Shown here one piece after another: positions 28,122-38,432 of a DNA stretch of 39,196 bases; positions within the stretch are counted from its first letter, which is position 1; each line of letters starts with the position of its first letter. Below the pieces are notes generated by a model, which worked only from the letters and a program-made list of their open reading frames with translations, ran no database searches and was not told where the DNA came from. Origin of the DNA: Flavobacteriales bacterium (GTDB lineage: Bacteria > Bacteroidota > Bacteroidia > Flavobacteriales_D > Sanyastnellaceae). Position numbers and translations under genes: made by a program. The stretch lies in contig JAKMCX010000180.1 of the NCBI GenBank assembly GCA_022428285.1, positions 1-39,196 on the forward strand. The letters run 5' to 3'.

Positions 28122-29120
28122 ATGTTTTCTCCTTTACAATTCCAATTTGGAACCGATTCTGCTCCTGTCATTCACATCATCCATGAGAACGATACATGGT
28201 TGGAGCCCTTGCGCCTTGAACTGGCTGAGCGCGCCTTGCCTTATGCCGAGTGGTTTATAGACGACCTCGTTCTGGACCTCACCACTGCGCCGCCTGAGGG
28301 GGTGTTTTACAACCGGATGAGCGCGAGCTCCCACACCAGGGACCACCGCTATGCATGGGAGGCCACGCGTGGATTGATGGGCTGGCTCGAAGCGCACGGC
28401 AGAAGGGTTGTGAACAACAGACGCGCGACTGAGCTGGAGGTGAGTAAAGTAGAGCAGGCCATAGCCTTGCAGGCCAGCGGATTGATGACGCCGAAGACGG
28501 TGGCGGTTACCGGGCCCCAAGCATTGCGAAGTGCAGCAGCCGATTGGTCCGACCCTTTCATCCTCAAGCCCAATCGAGGAGGAAAAGGGACGGGAGTAGA
28601 GCTCGTCCGGAATCAAGCGCAGTTGGACCGAATTGTCGAAGGTTTTGAAGACTACACCTTGGACGGTACTGTGGTCCTTCAATCCTATATACAACCTGCA
28701 GATGGACGGGTTTGGCGACTCGAATTCGTGGGTGGGAATCACCTGTACACGGTGAGCATTGACGCTGGGGGCGGCTTCGAGCTTTGCCCTTCGGATGCTT
28801 GTCAAGTGGGCAACGCCTATTGTCCCGCTGACGGCAGGGCCAAGTTTGAAATCTTGGATGGACACCATCCCCAAGAGTTGGAGCGTTGCTTGTCCTTTTT
28901 GCGCGGCGCGGGGATGGAGGTGGCGGCCATGGAGGCCGCTCCCGATGCCCAAGGCAGGTTGCGGTTTTACGATGTCAACATCAATACCAATTACAATGCT
29001 GATGCGGAGCGTCGACAGGGTGTGGAACGGACGGGAATGGGAGAAATCGCTGCGTTTTTAGGACGAGAACTCGAGGTGGTTCGTGCAGAGGCCAAGCGAC
29101 AAAAACAGCATGCGTCATGA
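28122..29120 (+). CDS. ATP-grasp ligase (RimK/glutathione-synthetase-like fold), substrate unknown
   Basis: SKVEQAIALQASGLMTPKTVAVTGP...WSDPFILKPNRGGKGTGVELV...TVVLQSYIQPADGRVWRLEFVGG...YDVNINTNYNADAE: ATP-grasp Lys/Gly-rich loop and metal-binding D.N.N.N motif. Confidence 0.85.
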   Translation: MFSPLQFQFGTDSAPVIHIIHENDTWLEPLRLELAERALPYAEWFIDDLVLDLTTAPPEGVFYNRMSASSHTRDHRYAWEATRGLMGWLEAHGRRVVNNRRATELEVSKVEQAIALQASGLMTPKTVAVTGPQALRSAAADWSDPFILKPNRGGKGTGVELVRNQAQLDRIVEGFEDYTLDGTVVLQSYIQPADGRVWRLEFVGGNHLYTVSIDAGGGFELCPSDACQVGNAYCPADGRAKFEILDGHHPQELERCLSFLRGAGMEVAAMEAAPDAQGRLRFYDVNINTNYNADAERRQGVERTGMGEIAAFLGRELEVVRAEAKRQKQHAS

Positions 29121-30265
29121 CCAGAATGGCACCAAAAAGGGAGGGGCTGAAAGCCTCCCAGACCGCCAAACAGGTCGCCGTCGTTGGGGGTGGCATTATG
29201 GGGGCGATGACTGCAGCGCACCTCGTCGATCAAGGGGCAAAAGTCACCTTGTACGACCCGAATCTCATGGGGACCGGGCCCGGCGCTTCTGTCGATACCG
29301 GCCGGAGCTTTAGGGTCCATTATGGTGAGGACAAGGGCTTGATCAAGATGGCGGTCCGGAGCCGCGTTCTTTGGGGAAACTGGGAGCGAGAACTGGGACG
29401 GCCTTTGCTGCATACCACAGGGAAGCTGCTGATTGAGGAGCCCGGAGACCGACATGCCCGCGACAGTTGGAGGGCCATGCGCTCACTTGGGCTGCGGGCC
29501 GACCGCATGTCCAAGGGTGCCGTCTCTGAGGAGTGGCCTGGTCTCCATACAGGGGCCGCCACCGTGGACCGCATGGGAGGGGTGCTTGACCCCATGGTCA
29601 TCCTCCAAGGGTTGCTCGTGTGGTTGGCCTCCAGAGGGGTGGATTTCAAAGGCGAAGCATTCGACGTGACGACCACCGCTGTAGAATGCGCCAAAGGCCG
29701 TGCAGAGTTCGACTCCGTCGTGTTGACGGCTGGAGCGTGGACGCGCCGTTGGACCGAGGTTTCTATGGAAGTCACGCGTCAAGAACTCGTGTATTTTGAT
29801 GCTTCAGCTTTGGGGGGCCGGTTGCAAAACCTGCCAGTATTCAGCCACATGGAAAGCGGATTTTATGCCATTCCGACGGTCAAGGATGGACGGATCAAGG
29901 TGGCCAACCACCACCCCGGGGTCCAAGGCCATCCCGACGGAGATGCGCGTCAGGTTTCCGCGGCTTTTGAGCAGGAAGCACGAAAGTTCTTGGGCCGTTA
30001 CATTCCGGAGTTGGCCGAAGCCGACGTGGCCAGGCGGTACGTCTGTTTCTACAGTGGCACAGCAGACCGAGATTTCATTTTGGATCGAACGTCAGAAGGG
30101 CTGGTGATCGGAGCGGGTTTTAGTGGCCACGGATTCAAATTTGCCCCATTGATTGGGCGCCTTCTGGCACAACTCGCATTGGGGTTAGAGCCGGAAGTGA
30201 ACCTCGACCGTTTTTCTATGAAGCGTCCAGCACTGCGGGGTGCGCGAACAAAGATTGCCGTCTAA
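29117..30265 (+). CDS. FAD-dependent amine oxidase, monomeric sarcosine oxidase / N-methyltryptophan oxidase-like
   Basis: VAVVGGGIMGAMTAAHLVDQGAKVTLYD dinucleotide fold; GRSFRVHYGEDKGLIKMAVRSRVLW; YVCFYSGTADRDFILDR...GLVIGAGFSGHGFKFAPLIGRLLAQLAL matches the MSOX covalent-flavin Cys and C-terminal GFSGHGFKF motifs. ATGA overlap with the ATP-grasp gene. Confidence 0.88.
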   Translation: MTRMAPKREGLKASQTAKQVAVVGGGIMGAMTAAHLVDQGAKVTLYDPNLMGTGPGASVDTGRSFRVHYGEDKGLIKMAVRSRVLWGNWERELGRPLLHTTGKLLIEEPGDRHARDSWRAMRSLGLRADRMSKGAVSEEWPGLHTGAATVDRMGGVLDPMVILQGLLVWLASRGVDFKGEAFDVTTTAVECAKGRAEFDSVVLTAGAWTRRWTEVSMEVTRQELVYFDASALGGRLQNLPVFSHMESGFYAIPTVKDGRIKVANHHPGVQGHPDGDARQVSAAFEQEARKFLGRYIPELAEADVARRYVCFYSGTADRDFILDRTSEGLVIGAGFSGHGFKFAPLIGRLLAQLALGLEPEVNLDRFSMKRPALRGARTKIAV

Positions 30266-30275
30266 TGTCAGCCGC

Positions 30276-30554
30276 TTAGCTGCCAGCATTATCGCCTTCT
30301 TCTGGCGGTGTGGATTGAACCCAGACCCTGGCCAATACGACCATCAGGAGGGTAAAAGCAACGGTGCAAGCTGCTGCGTATCCCCAAGTTCCTTGGGGCT
30401 CTGGCACATCCAGGCTGTCTGCCCTCAGTTGAGCGAGGCGAAGACGCGCATTGCGCACAATGAAATGGCTGCCCCAGGCCACCAGAGGGGCTAGGATGAG
30501 CCAGGCCCGAAACCACGGCTCAAAGTCCTTCCAATGGTGAGGCTTGTCTTTCAT
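30276..30554 (-). CDS. Small membrane protein, two predicted TM segments
   Basis: MKDKPHHWKDFEPWFRAWLILAPLVAWGSHFIV...WGYAAACTVAFTLLMVVLARVWV; overlaps the start-proximal yggS gene end. Confidence 0.6.
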   Translation of the reverse strand: MKDKPHHWKDFEPWFRAWLILAPLVAWGSHFIVRNARLRLAQLRADSLDVPEPQGTWGYAAACTVAFTLLMVVLARVWVQSTPPEEGDNAGS

Positions 30555-31237
30555 CGGTGGCCAAATATGGAGCTTCCAATGCGGACCATATTGCTGCCGT
30601 TGTCCACCGCTATTTGCCAATCACCGCTCATGCCCATGGACAATGTGTCCCAACCAAAGGAGTCCCGGTATCGATCGTAAAGCTTCCGCAGGCTTTGAAA
30701 CTCCCGCGCTACTTGCGCCCGGTCTTCAGTAAATGTGGCCATGCCCATGAGGCCTTTGATTTCCACCTGAGGCCAATGGCCTGTATCTACATCGCTGAGC
30801 AATGCAGCAAGCTCCGATTCGGACAGGCCGAATTTGCTGCTTTCCTGAGCGATGTGAAGCTGAAGGAGCACGGAGATTTTACGCCCATTGGCGTCAGCGC
30901 GCTTGTCGACTTCGTCCAACAAAGACCTTTGATCGACCGCGTGAATGAGTCCAACGAATGGCGCGATGTACTTCACCTTGTTTTTCTGAAGGGTGCCGAT
31001 TTGGTGCCAGGACAGGTCGGGATAATCCGCAAGTTGTCCAGTCTCGGGATGGGTCAGGGCTTCATGTTTGCCCACCAATTCCTGAACGCGGTTTTCTCCA
31101 AAACTGCGCGCACCCGCTGTGTACGCCGTTTCTATGGCAGAGATGGGCTTGGTTTTGCTGACCGCAATCACCTGCACTTCGGCAGGCACTGCAGCCCTGA
31201 CCTCATTCCAACGCTGCGCAATGTCCCATCCGTCCAT
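30551..31237 (-). CDS. YggS family PLP-binding protein (PLP homeostasis protein)
   Basis: EVQVIAVSKTKPISAIETAYTAGARSFGENRVQELVGK...LSWHQIGTLQKNKVKYIAPFVGLIHAVDQ...LSMGMSGDWQIAVDNGSNMVRIGSSIFG. Confidence 0.95.
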   Translation of the reverse strand: MDGWDIAQRWNEVRAAVPAEVQVIAVSKTKPISAIETAYTAGARSFGENRVQELVGKHEALTHPETGQLADYPDLSWHQIGTLQKNKVKYIAPFVGLIHAVDQRSLLDEVDKRADANGRKISVLLQLHIAQESSKFGLSESELAALLSDVDTGHWPQVEIKGLMGMATFTEDRAQVAREFQSLRKLYDRYRDSFGWDTLSMGMSGDWQIAVDNGSNMVRIGSSIFGHR

Positions 31238-31247
31238 GGTACAAAGG

Positions 31248-32456
31248 TCAGGATGAAGGCCCGAAATCAAAGAGGGTCATGCCGCTGCGCAATTTTGGGG
31301 CAATCCAGGTGCTTTTTGGCGGTAAATGCCGGCCATCATCTGCCACTTTTTGGAGCGTTGAGAAGGTCATGGGCGGCATGATAAAAGCCAAGCGCAACGG
31401 ATTTGATGTGGTGGCTTCGAGCTCATCTTGGGCCAAGTCACCAGCGAGGTATTTCAGCCGTCGGTCTGTTCGGGGCTCTGCAATGTCAAACAACGGGTTC
31501 AACACCTCTTCTTGCAGCCACTCAGCAGGGGTGTTCCCTAGAGAACGCAGGGCCTTTTCTATGTGGAGTGATCCCACAATGGCCCCGCGCAAGAGGATGC
31601 AACCCTCTGTAGGCTCAGGGTGATGGTCTCCTGGTTGCCACAGGACTCCGTCAAGCCTGTTCAGTTGCTGAAGCACCCTGGCGCATTGCTGGTCGTCCTC
31701 TACCTGGACCGTGCGGTGAAAACCGCGAAACATCAACTCGTCTTCAGCCACAAGCAAGGCCATAAAGGCGTGAGACTCCTTTCGGTCAGGATGGGCCTCT
31801 GCCATCTTCATGCTCGAGGCTACCCGGTGGTGGCCATCGGCGATGTAGGCATGTTCCACCGTTTCAAACGCAGCCGTCAGCTGGGACAATGCGCTGCGGT
31901 TTGGTCGCCACAGGGTGTGGCGGATCCCGTCGGCTGTGGTGAAGTCAAAGTCGGCGGGTTGATCGGTGACGGCGCGAATGGCGGCATCAACATCGGCATT
32001 GAAAGGGTGCGCCAACAGGGTGGGTTCAGCATTGAGGCCGACCTCCGACAGATACTGGGCAAACAGGGCTTCTCGGTTCGCCAAAGTCGCCTCATGCACC
32101 TTGATTCGGCCCGTTTTGGCCTCTGCAGTTGGCACCAATCCAACGACGCCAGTGCACGTTCCCATGGGCCCAGATTGCCTCTGGACATAGTAATTCTTGT
32201 GCCCATCACGCTCCAACCATCCCCGTTTTAAAAACGCTTCATACGCGCCTCTGACCGAGGCAAGGTCTTTACTGGAGTCCAAGTCGCCATCTGGGTGGAT
32301 GACGTGCAGATAGCTGTATGGATTGCGCGCGAGCTTGTCTTTGAGCTCGTAATCGCTGTAGCTCAAATAGCTGCGTGTGGCCACAAGATGGGCCTTGTCC
32401 CGACTGGGCAAAACACCTTCAAAAGGTGTCAAAAGGAGGGGCGGCTTCGTTGACAT
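31248..32456 (-). CDS. DUF1015 family protein
   Basis: SYLHVIHPDGDLDSSKDL..ARGAYEAFLKRGWL-type text, LWRPNRSALSQLTAAFETVEHAYIADGHHRVASSMKMAE, FIMPPMTFSTLQKVADDGRHLPPKSTWIAPKLRSGMTLFDF. Confidence 0.92.
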   Translation of the reverse strand: MSTKPPLLLTPFEGVLPSRDKAHLVATRSYLSYSDYELKDKLARNPYSYLHVIHPDGDLDSSKDLASVRGAYEAFLKRGWLERDGHKNYYVQRQSGPMGTCTGVVGLVPTAEAKTGRIKVHEATLANREALFAQYLSEVGLNAEPTLLAHPFNADVDAAIRAVTDQPADFDFTTADGIRHTLWRPNRSALSQLTAAFETVEHAYIADGHHRVASSMKMAEAHPDRKESHAFMALLVAEDELMFRGFHRTVQVEDDQQCARVLQQLNRLDGVLWQPGDHHPEPTEGCILLRGAIVGSLHIEKALRSLGNTPAEWLQEEVLNPLFDIAEPRTDRRLKYLAGDLAQDELEATTSNPLRLAFIMPPMTFSTLQKVADDGRHLPPKSTWIAPKLRSGMTLFDFGPSS

Positions 32457-32495
32457 TGAACGGGCGCGCCGGAAGGTACCGGTAGCGGGTTCGAA

Positions 32496-33461
32496 TTAAC
32501 GCAATTCAAGAATGCGTTCAACGAGTTCGTCGCCAATCCGATCTTGGGCTTCGAGGGTTGCCGCGCCGATGTGGGGGGTGAGGGCCAAACCGGCGACGCT
32601 CAGCAGTGAAGCATCGGGCTTGGGCTCTCCCACAAAGACATCGAGGGCTGCGCCGCGAAGGTGTCCATTTTCCACTGCAGAGCGGACTGCGCTTTCATCC
32701 ACGGTGCCGCCTCTGGCGGTGTTGACCAACATGGCACCCGGTTTCATGGAAGCGATGCCAGCAGCATCCAGCACGGGTGAGCCGTCCGATTGCGCAGGAA
32801 CGTGGAAGGTGATGGCGTCTGCTTTGGCCAGCATGTCCTCCAGGGGAACCAAAGGGATTTCTACTTCGATGTCTTGAATTTTGGCGCCGCCAAGGGGCAC
32901 TTCGACATGGACAGTGCGGGAAGTGCCTTCGCGGTCTACGCCGATGACGTGCATGCCACAACCAAGCGCGTATTGGGCCACAGCCGTTCCAATGCGGCCA
33001 AATCCTACAATACCGAGGGTCTTTCCTCGAAGTTCAATGCCCTTGGCGTAGGCCTTCTTGAGCACTTTGAACTCCTCTGCACCCTGTTCCGGCATGGCGC
33101 GATAGCTGTGTTGCAGAGAACGCGCCATGGCAAACAAGTGGGCCATCACCAGTTCAGCCACGCTTTGGGAGCTGGCCGCGGGCGTGTTGAACACGACCCG
33201 TCCTTGCTCTCGGGCGTAAGCCACATCGATGTTGTCCATTCCGACGCCACCCCGCCCGATAAACCGCAGGTTGGGGCAGGCGTCGATGAGGTCTTGGCGG
33301 ACCTTGGTTGCACTGCGCACGAGGATGCCATCGTAGCCTTCTGAATTGAGGGTGTCGATCAGGTTGGCTTGATCCACATGGTCAGTGGAGACATGGACGC
33401 CAGCGGCTTCGAGCTGGGCTTGGGCCTTGGCAGAAATGCCGTCGTTTGCAAGGACTTTCAT
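32496..33461 (-). CDS. serA: D-3-phosphoglycerate dehydrogenase (D-2-hydroxyacid dehydrogenase family)
   Basis: LRFIGRGGVGMDNIDVAYAREQGRVVFNTPAASSQSVAELVMAH...GKTLGIVGFGRIGTAVAQYALG...MLVNTARGGTVDESAV; adjacent to serC. Confidence 0.88.
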   Translation of the reverse strand: MKVLANDGISAKAQAQLEAAGVHVSTDHVDQANLIDTLNSEGYDGILVRSATKVRQDLIDACPNLRFIGRGGVGMDNIDVAYAREQGRVVFNTPAASSQSVAELVMAHLFAMARSLQHSYRAMPEQGAEEFKVLKKAYAKGIELRGKTLGIVGFGRIGTAVAQYALGCGMHVIGVDREGTSRTVHVEVPLGGAKIQDIEVEIPLVPLEDMLAKADAITFHVPAQSDGSPVLDAAGIASMKPGAMLVNTARGGTVDESAVRSAVENGHLRGAALDVFVGEPKPDASLLSVAGLALTPHIGAATLEAQDRIGDELVERILELR

Positions 33462-33497
33462 GGCAGGATGGTCGGTGTTTCTTTTGGATAAAGGGGG

Positions 33498-34580
33498 TCA
33501 GCCGTGGGTGCGCTCGAATTCTTTCATGACGTCGGTGAGCACTTCGACGCTGGAGAGGGGCAACGCATTGTACATGGAGGCGCGGAAGCCGCCAATGGAC
33601 CGGTGCCCCTTGATTCCATTGATGCCCGCTGCATTGCAAGCGTCCAAGAACAGAGGGGTGTGGGTCTCATTCGCTGCGGTGAACGTGGCGTTCATGACGC
33701 TGCGCGACCCAAGGGCTGCATACCCATTGAACAGCGGATTGCGGTCTATTTCACCGTAGATGCAGGCGGCTTTGGCTGCATTGCGCTGTTGCATTTCGCG
33801 CACACCGCCTTCGCCTTTGAGCCAGCGCAAAGTCAGCATGCTCGTATAGATGGCAAAGACGGGGGGCGTGTTGAACATGCTGTCTTTGTCGGCGTGAACC
33901 GCCAAATCAAGATAGCTGGGCAAATCGCGTCCTGTTTGGCCCACTTGCCGCTTGTCATAGATGTAGAGGACGGTCCCTGCAGGGCCCATGTTCTTTTGGG
34001 CGCCGGCGTAGATGCAAGCGTACCGCTCGATGTCGATGGGACGCGAAAAAATGTCCGAGGACATGTCCGCAACCATGGGCTTGTTTACCGAGGGGTCACC
34101 GGCATATTGTGTGCCGTAAATGGTGTTGTTCGTCGTGATGTGGACAGCGCTGGCAGAGGATGCCGCCGGCAATTCAGGAATGTGGTTAAACCCACTGTCT
34201 TCGCTGGATGTGATGGCCTGCGCTGTGCCCATCTTGCGCGCTTCCTTCAAGGCCTTCTTTGCCCATGTTCCGGTGACAGCGTAGTCCATGCTGCCATTTG
34301 ACGGGGTGAAATTCATGGCCGTTGTGAGAAAGCCCAAGCTGGCGCCGCCTTGGAGAAACAAGACTTCGTAATGGTCGGGGAGGCTCAATTCGGAACGGAC
34401 CAAATCCCGGGCTTCTTCCATCACGGCCACAAAGGGCTTGCTGCGGTGGGAAATTTCAATCAAGCTGAGTCCGCCACCATCGAGGTCGCGAACCGCATCG
34501 GAGGCCTGCTGAAGCACGGAAGGTGGCAGAATACAAGGGCCTGCAGAAAAATTATGGATGGTATGGGTGGTGGTCGACAT
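33498..34580 (-). CDS. serC: Phosphoserine aminotransferase
   Basis: IHNFSAGPCILPPSVLQQASDAV...GLSLIEISHRSKPFVAVMEEARDLVRSELSLPDHYEVLFLQGGASLGF...YACIYAGAQKNMGPAGTVLYIYDKR. Confidence 0.96.
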   Translation of the reverse strand: MSTTTHTIHNFSAGPCILPPSVLQQASDAVRDLDGGGLSLIEISHRSKPFVAVMEEARDLVRSELSLPDHYEVLFLQGGASLGFLTTAMNFTPSNGSMDYAVTGTWAKKALKEARKMGTAQAITSSEDSGFNHIPELPAASSASAVHITTNNTIYGTQYAGDPSVNKPMVADMSSDIFSRPIDIERYACIYAGAQKNMGPAGTVLYIYDKRQVGQTGRDLPSYLDLAVHADKDSMFNTPPVFAIYTSMLTLRWLKGEGGVREMQQRNAAKAACIYGEIDRNPLFNGYAALGSRSVMNATFTAANETHTPLFLDACNAAGINGIKGHRSIGGFRASMYNALPLSSVEVLTDVMKEFERTHG

Positions 34581-34674
34581 GGTCAGATACTCTGGAGTTC
34601 AAAACAACCCGAATAGGCTTTGGTTCCAAGGGAGAAAACGGTGGAGTTACCCACAGGATAAACACGGCCTCGGC

Positions 34675-35358
34675 TCAATCGATTGAAGGGACCCATTCAG
34701 TAAACGCGGTACGGTAATGTTGGGAAACAAAAAGCGGCTCCAGTTGAGAGATGTTCGCGGGTGAGGCGCAGGTCGCAGATTGAATGACTTTTAACCGGCG
34801 CGCTTCGTCATCAAAGGCAGCGGCCAAACGGCCGATTTGCTCTGTTGATGCGCACTTGTCTTCCAACCAGTTCACGACCAAATTGAGGCGGGATGATTCA
34901 AAAGGAAGACGCAACGCGTCTTCGAGAATGCCATCGAACGCCTGGGAAGAAGTCAAAGGAAAGCACCCTGACTGTTCAGCGCTCCAGAACAAGCGCGAGG
35001 TGTCGCTGGCCAAAACAACGGTAAGGCCGAGCGTATCGCAGCCCAACCAAAACCCACAAGAGTCCGCGTATTTCGGCAGGGGAAACTCGAACTGCAGGCG
35101 TCCCAATGGTCCGCGCGCCCAGCCTGAAATATGGGTGCCCCTGGCGGTGGAGACGGCGAGGCTGTCTCCAGGTGACAGCTTGAATTCACCCAGCTCGACC
35201 TGAAGGGTTGTTTCGGACAAGAGGCTATCGGGAGCTTCCGCAATATGCCCCACCACGTAGAGGCTGTCGGACAGTAAACCGATGCCATGGCCTGAGGCGC
35301 TGGCCGCTGATGAACAGAGACAAAAGACGGCGAAAAGATGGCGGAGCGTGCCGGGCAT
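34675..35358 (-). CDS. Secreted hypothetical protein with DUF4476-like C-terminus
   Basis: Signal peptide; FDGILEDALRLPFESSRLNLVVNWLEDKCASTEQIGRLAAAFDDEARRLKVIQSA resembles DUF4476 repeats common in Bacteroidota. Confidence 0.6.
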   Translation of the reverse strand: MPGTLRHLFAVFCLCSSAASASGHGIGLLSDSLYVVGHIAEAPDSLLSETTLQVELGEFKLSPGDSLAVSTARGTHISGWARGPLGRLQFEFPLPKYADSCGFWLGCDTLGLTVVLASDTSRLFWSAEQSGCFPLTSSQAFDGILEDALRLPFESSRLNLVVNWLEDKCASTEQIGRLAAAFDDEARRLKVIQSATCASPANISQLEPLFVSQHYRTAFTEWVPSID

Positions 35359-35381
35359 GGGCCGGCAAAACTAACCCCTAC

Positions 35382-36890
35382 TCAGCGACGGACATCGCCA
35401 TCGGGTATCCATCGCTGCTTCAGGGCCGCAATGGGGACGCGCGTGGCAATTTGAGCGAGGATGTTGTTGGCACCATGCTGCAAGGAGCGGGGGAAAATCC
35501 AGGCCCAAACCGAGACACCCACAAAGGCGGAGAGCAGGCCCAACCCCAATCTTAACAGCCAGTGAATCTCCTGAAGGAAGACCATTGGCGCCGCTGCACA
35601 GAGGGTGACCAGTCCGAGGACAACTCCGGGCCCCGCGGTAGACAAAACTGCACTCCAAGCCAACTCCAACTTGCGCACGATGAGTGCGAGCATGGCGATG
35701 GCTTGCAACAGTGTGGAGACCACAACGCCCCATGCCAGCGTCTCGAAGCCATGCTGGTATCCCAGGTAGGCAGAAAAAGCCAAGCCTGCGCAAAAGACGG
35801 CTTTGACAATGGATGCTGCCCCGATGATGTCAGTGGCCCGGACGGTAGCGTCACATACCTTGATCCAGCTCCTCAAAAAGACGGCCACATAGAGGATGCG
35901 AATGATGGGGACGGTGGGCAGAAGCTTCTCGTCGAGCAGTGCCAACACGAATTCCTCAGTGAACAACTCCAGCAACACAACCCCTGGAAAGACCAGGCAA
36001 GCGGTGAAGTAAGTCCCGCCCAGAAAGATGCCTTTGAGGCGTTCCCGGTTTTCCTGCACTTCGCTCATGCTGCTGAAGAGCACGCTGTCGGACAGCTTGC
36101 CCAACAGCGTAATGGGCAGGGTCATCATGTAGTTCGACCGGTCGTAAATCCCCTGGTCTGCATTGCGGCTTTCAGGCAGAAATCGGCCCAGTACCAAAAC
36201 GTCGAGTCGGGAGGCCGCATAATTCAGAAAGTTGAACACGGTGCTGGACGCTCCGTATTTGAACAGAGGTTGTGCAGGGGCTAAGGCAGGCTTGTGAATG
36301 CGCACACCGGCGCGGATCCAGTAATTGAGTCCGAGCAGTGCGTTTTGGGCGAGCAGGGCGCCTGCATAGGCGTAAACGCCCCAGCCATTGTAAGCAGCGA
36401 GGATGCCGATCACACCATTGCCAATGGGCATGGCGATCAGAGAGGACCAAAACAGGTTTCGAAAGTCCATCTTTCGAATCAACATGGCCCGAGGCACCAA
36501 GGCCAGCCCTGCCAAGGGAAAGCTCAACGCAATGAAGCGCAACAGCGAAATGAGGTCGGGCCGGTGGTAGAAGTTGGCGATGAATGGCGCCGTAAAAAAA
36601 GTGGTCAGACCAAACAACACGCCGAGCAGCAAAGACACCCAAAAGGCGGCTGAGATTTGCTCATTGGTCAGCGATTTTCGTTGGATCAAAGAGGGACCAA
36701 CCCCGAGCTGGGCAAAAATCTCGATGATGCCGATGATGCCGAGCGCGATGCCAATGATGCCCCATTCTGCCTCAGTGAGGAAGATGGAGAGCGCCTTGAT
36801 AAAGGCGAGTTGAAAGAGCACCTGAAAGCCGACATTCAGGGTCTGCCATTGGACAGATTGGGCAAGCCGGCCTTCTGGGGCGTCGCTCAT
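35382..36890 (-). CDS. Polysaccharide flippase (Wzx/MviN-like)
   Basis: Multi-[59 protein letters not shown] is typical of O-antigen/polysaccharide exporters. Confidence 0.88.
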   Translation of the reverse strand: MSDAPEGRLAQSVQWQTLNVGFQVLFQLAFIKALSIFLTEAEWGIIGIALGIIGIIEIFAQLGVGPSLIQRKSLTNEQISAAFWVSLLLGVLFGLTTFFTAPFIANFYHRPDLISLLRFIALSFPLAGLALVPRAMLIRKMDFRNLFWSSLIAMPIGNGVIGILAAYNGWGVYAYAGALLAQNALLGLNYWIRAGVRIHKPALAPAQPLFKYGASSTVFNFLNYAASRLDVLVLGRFLPESRNADQGIYDRSNYMMTLPITLLGKLSDSVLFSSMSEVQENRERLKGIFLGGTYFTACLVFPGVVLLELFTEEFVLALLDEKLLPTVPIIRILYVAVFLRSWIKVCDATVRATDIIGAASIVKAVFCAGLAFSAYLGYQHGFETLAWGVVVSTLLQAIAMLALIVRKLELAWSAVLSTAGPGVVLGLVTLCAAAPMVFLQEIHWLLRLGLGLLSAFVGVSVWAWIFPRSLQHGANNILAQIATRVPIAALKQRWIPDGDVRR

Positions 36891-38428
36891 TTGGCCACGC
36901 TGACGGCCCTGGTCTCTCGGATCACCGTGACTTTGACTTGGCCGGGATAGGTCATCTCATTCATGATCCTTTGCGAGATGTTAAAGGAGATTTGCTCGGC
37001 CATCTCGTCATTGACCTGATCGCTCTCCACCATGACCCGCAGTTCACGGCCGGCCTGAATGGCATAGCTCTGGGTCACGCCAGGTTGCTCAAGGGCAATG
37101 TTCTCCAAGTCTTTGAGCCGCTGGATATAGCTCTCGACCACCTCACGGCGGGCTCCAGGACGTGCGCCAGAAATGGCGTCGCAGACCTGAACGATGGGAG
37201 AGATGAGCGAGGTCATCTCAATTTCGTCGTGGTGGGCACCGATGGCATTCAAGACATCGGGGCGTTCTCCTGCCTTTTCGGCCAGCTTCATGCCCAACAG
37301 TGCGTGTGGCAATTCGCTTTCTTCGTCGCTGACCTTGCCGATGTCGTGCAGGAGTCCGGCGCGCTTGGCCGCCTTGGTGTCCAAGCCGAGCTCTGCAGCC
37401 ATGGTGGCGCAAAGGTTGGCGACTTCACGGCTGTGCTGCAGCAAGTTCTGTCCGTAGCTGGAACGGTATTTCATCCGGCCTACCATGCGGACCAAGGCAT
37501 TGGCCATGTTGGGAATGCCCAAGTCAATGACCGTGCGTTTGCCGGTCTGCAGGATTTCCTCCTCGATCTTACGAGAGGTCTTGGCGACAACCTCTTCAAT
37601 GCGGGCAGGGTGAATGCGCCCGTCCGAAACAAGCTGATGGAGACTCAGCCGCGCAATTTCTCGGCGGACTGGATCAAAGCAGCTGATGATGATGGCTTCT
37701 GGGGTGTCGTCGACAATGAATTCGACACCGGTTGCCGTTTCCAAGGCACGGATGTTCCGGCCTTCGCGGCCAATGATGCGGCCTTTAATGTCGTCGCTCC
37801 CAATGTTGAAAACGGAAACGCTGTTCTCGATGGCGTGTTCCGTGGCCACCCTTTGAATGGTCTGAATGACCACTTTCTTGGCGTCTTGGTTGGCCCGGCT
37901 GCGCGCGTCATCCAAGATGTCCTGCACCTGCTGGGCAGCCATGGCGCGTGCGTCGCCTAGAATTTGTTCTTGGAGTTGCGTTTTGGCGGCATCCACAGAC
38001 ATGCCGGCTGCTTCTGACAGCAGTTTGGCGGCTTGACTTTGTGTCTTCTCCAGCTCTTTGTGTTTGGCTTCATTGGCCTTTAGACGCGCTTGGAGGGTCT
38101 CTTCGTCGCGTTTGAGGCGGGAGCGCCGGTCCTTGAGCTGCTGGTCGTCCCTTTTGAGGTTGCGCTCTTGGTTCTTCAGCTTGTCCTCGAGGGCCTGCAC
38201 TTTGCTGTTGCGGGACTTGAGCTCTTTGCCGTGCTCTTCTTTGAGCTTCAAAAACTTCTCCTTCGCTTGAAGGATTTTTTTCTCTTTGATGTTTTCGCCT
38301 TTCTGCTCAGCCTCTTTGATGACTTGGTCAGCCTTGGACTGCAGCATGCGGTTCAGCAATACATAAGCCAAGCCTCCTCCTAAGATGAGGCCGGCGAGTG
38401 CGCCGAGTATATAGGGAATGGGATCCAT
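36887..38428 (-). CDS. rny: Ribonuclease Y
   Basis: N-terminal TM and coiled coil; KH domain [55 protein letters not shown] domain [17 protein letters not shown]. Confidence 0.97.
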   Translation of the reverse strand: MDPIPYILGALAGLILGGGLAYVLLNRMLQSKADQVIKEAEQKGENIKEKKILQAKEKFLKLKEEHGKELKSRNSKVQALEDKLKNQERNLKRDDQQLKDRRSRLKRDEETLQARLKANEAKHKELEKTQSQAAKLLSEAAGMSVDAAKTQLQEQILGDARAMAAQQVQDILDDARSRANQDAKKVVIQTIQRVATEHAIENSVSVFNIGSDDIKGRIIGREGRNIRALETATGVEFIVDDTPEAIIISCFDPVRREIARLSLHQLVSDGRIHPARIEEVVAKTSRKIEEEILQTGKRTVIDLGIPNMANALVRMVGRMKYRSSYGQNLLQHSREVANLCATMAAELGLDTKAAKRAGLLHDIGKVSDEESELPHALLGMKLAEKAGERPDVLNAIGAHHDEIEMTSLISPIVQVCDAISGARPGARREVVESYIQRLKDLENIALEQPGVTQSYAIQAGRELRVMVESDQVNDEMAEQISFNISQRIMNEMTYPGQVKVTVIRETRAVSVAK

Positions 38429-38432
38429 AGGG

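Noticed and set aside
27997-28260. ORF 27997..28260 (+), MLLLLSGPSGQ..., spanning the attenuator
   Set aside because: It is out of frame with both the leader peptide and the ATP-grasp gene, starts from a non-ATG codon inside the TGT run, and translates through the terminator. Better explained as an artefact over the attenuator.
28134-28952. Minus-strand ORF (272 aa) opposite the ATP-grasp gene
   Set aside because: No motifs; the opposite strand carries clear ATP-grasp motifs and upstream regulation.
32462-32500. tRNA T-loop-like GGTTCGAATT near the serA/DUF1015 junction
   Set aside because: No acceptor, D-arm or anticodon arm can be built in the short gap between CDSs.
36938-37960. Plus-strand ORF (340 aa) opposite rny
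   Set aside because: Shadow ORF opposite the RNase Y KH/HD domains.
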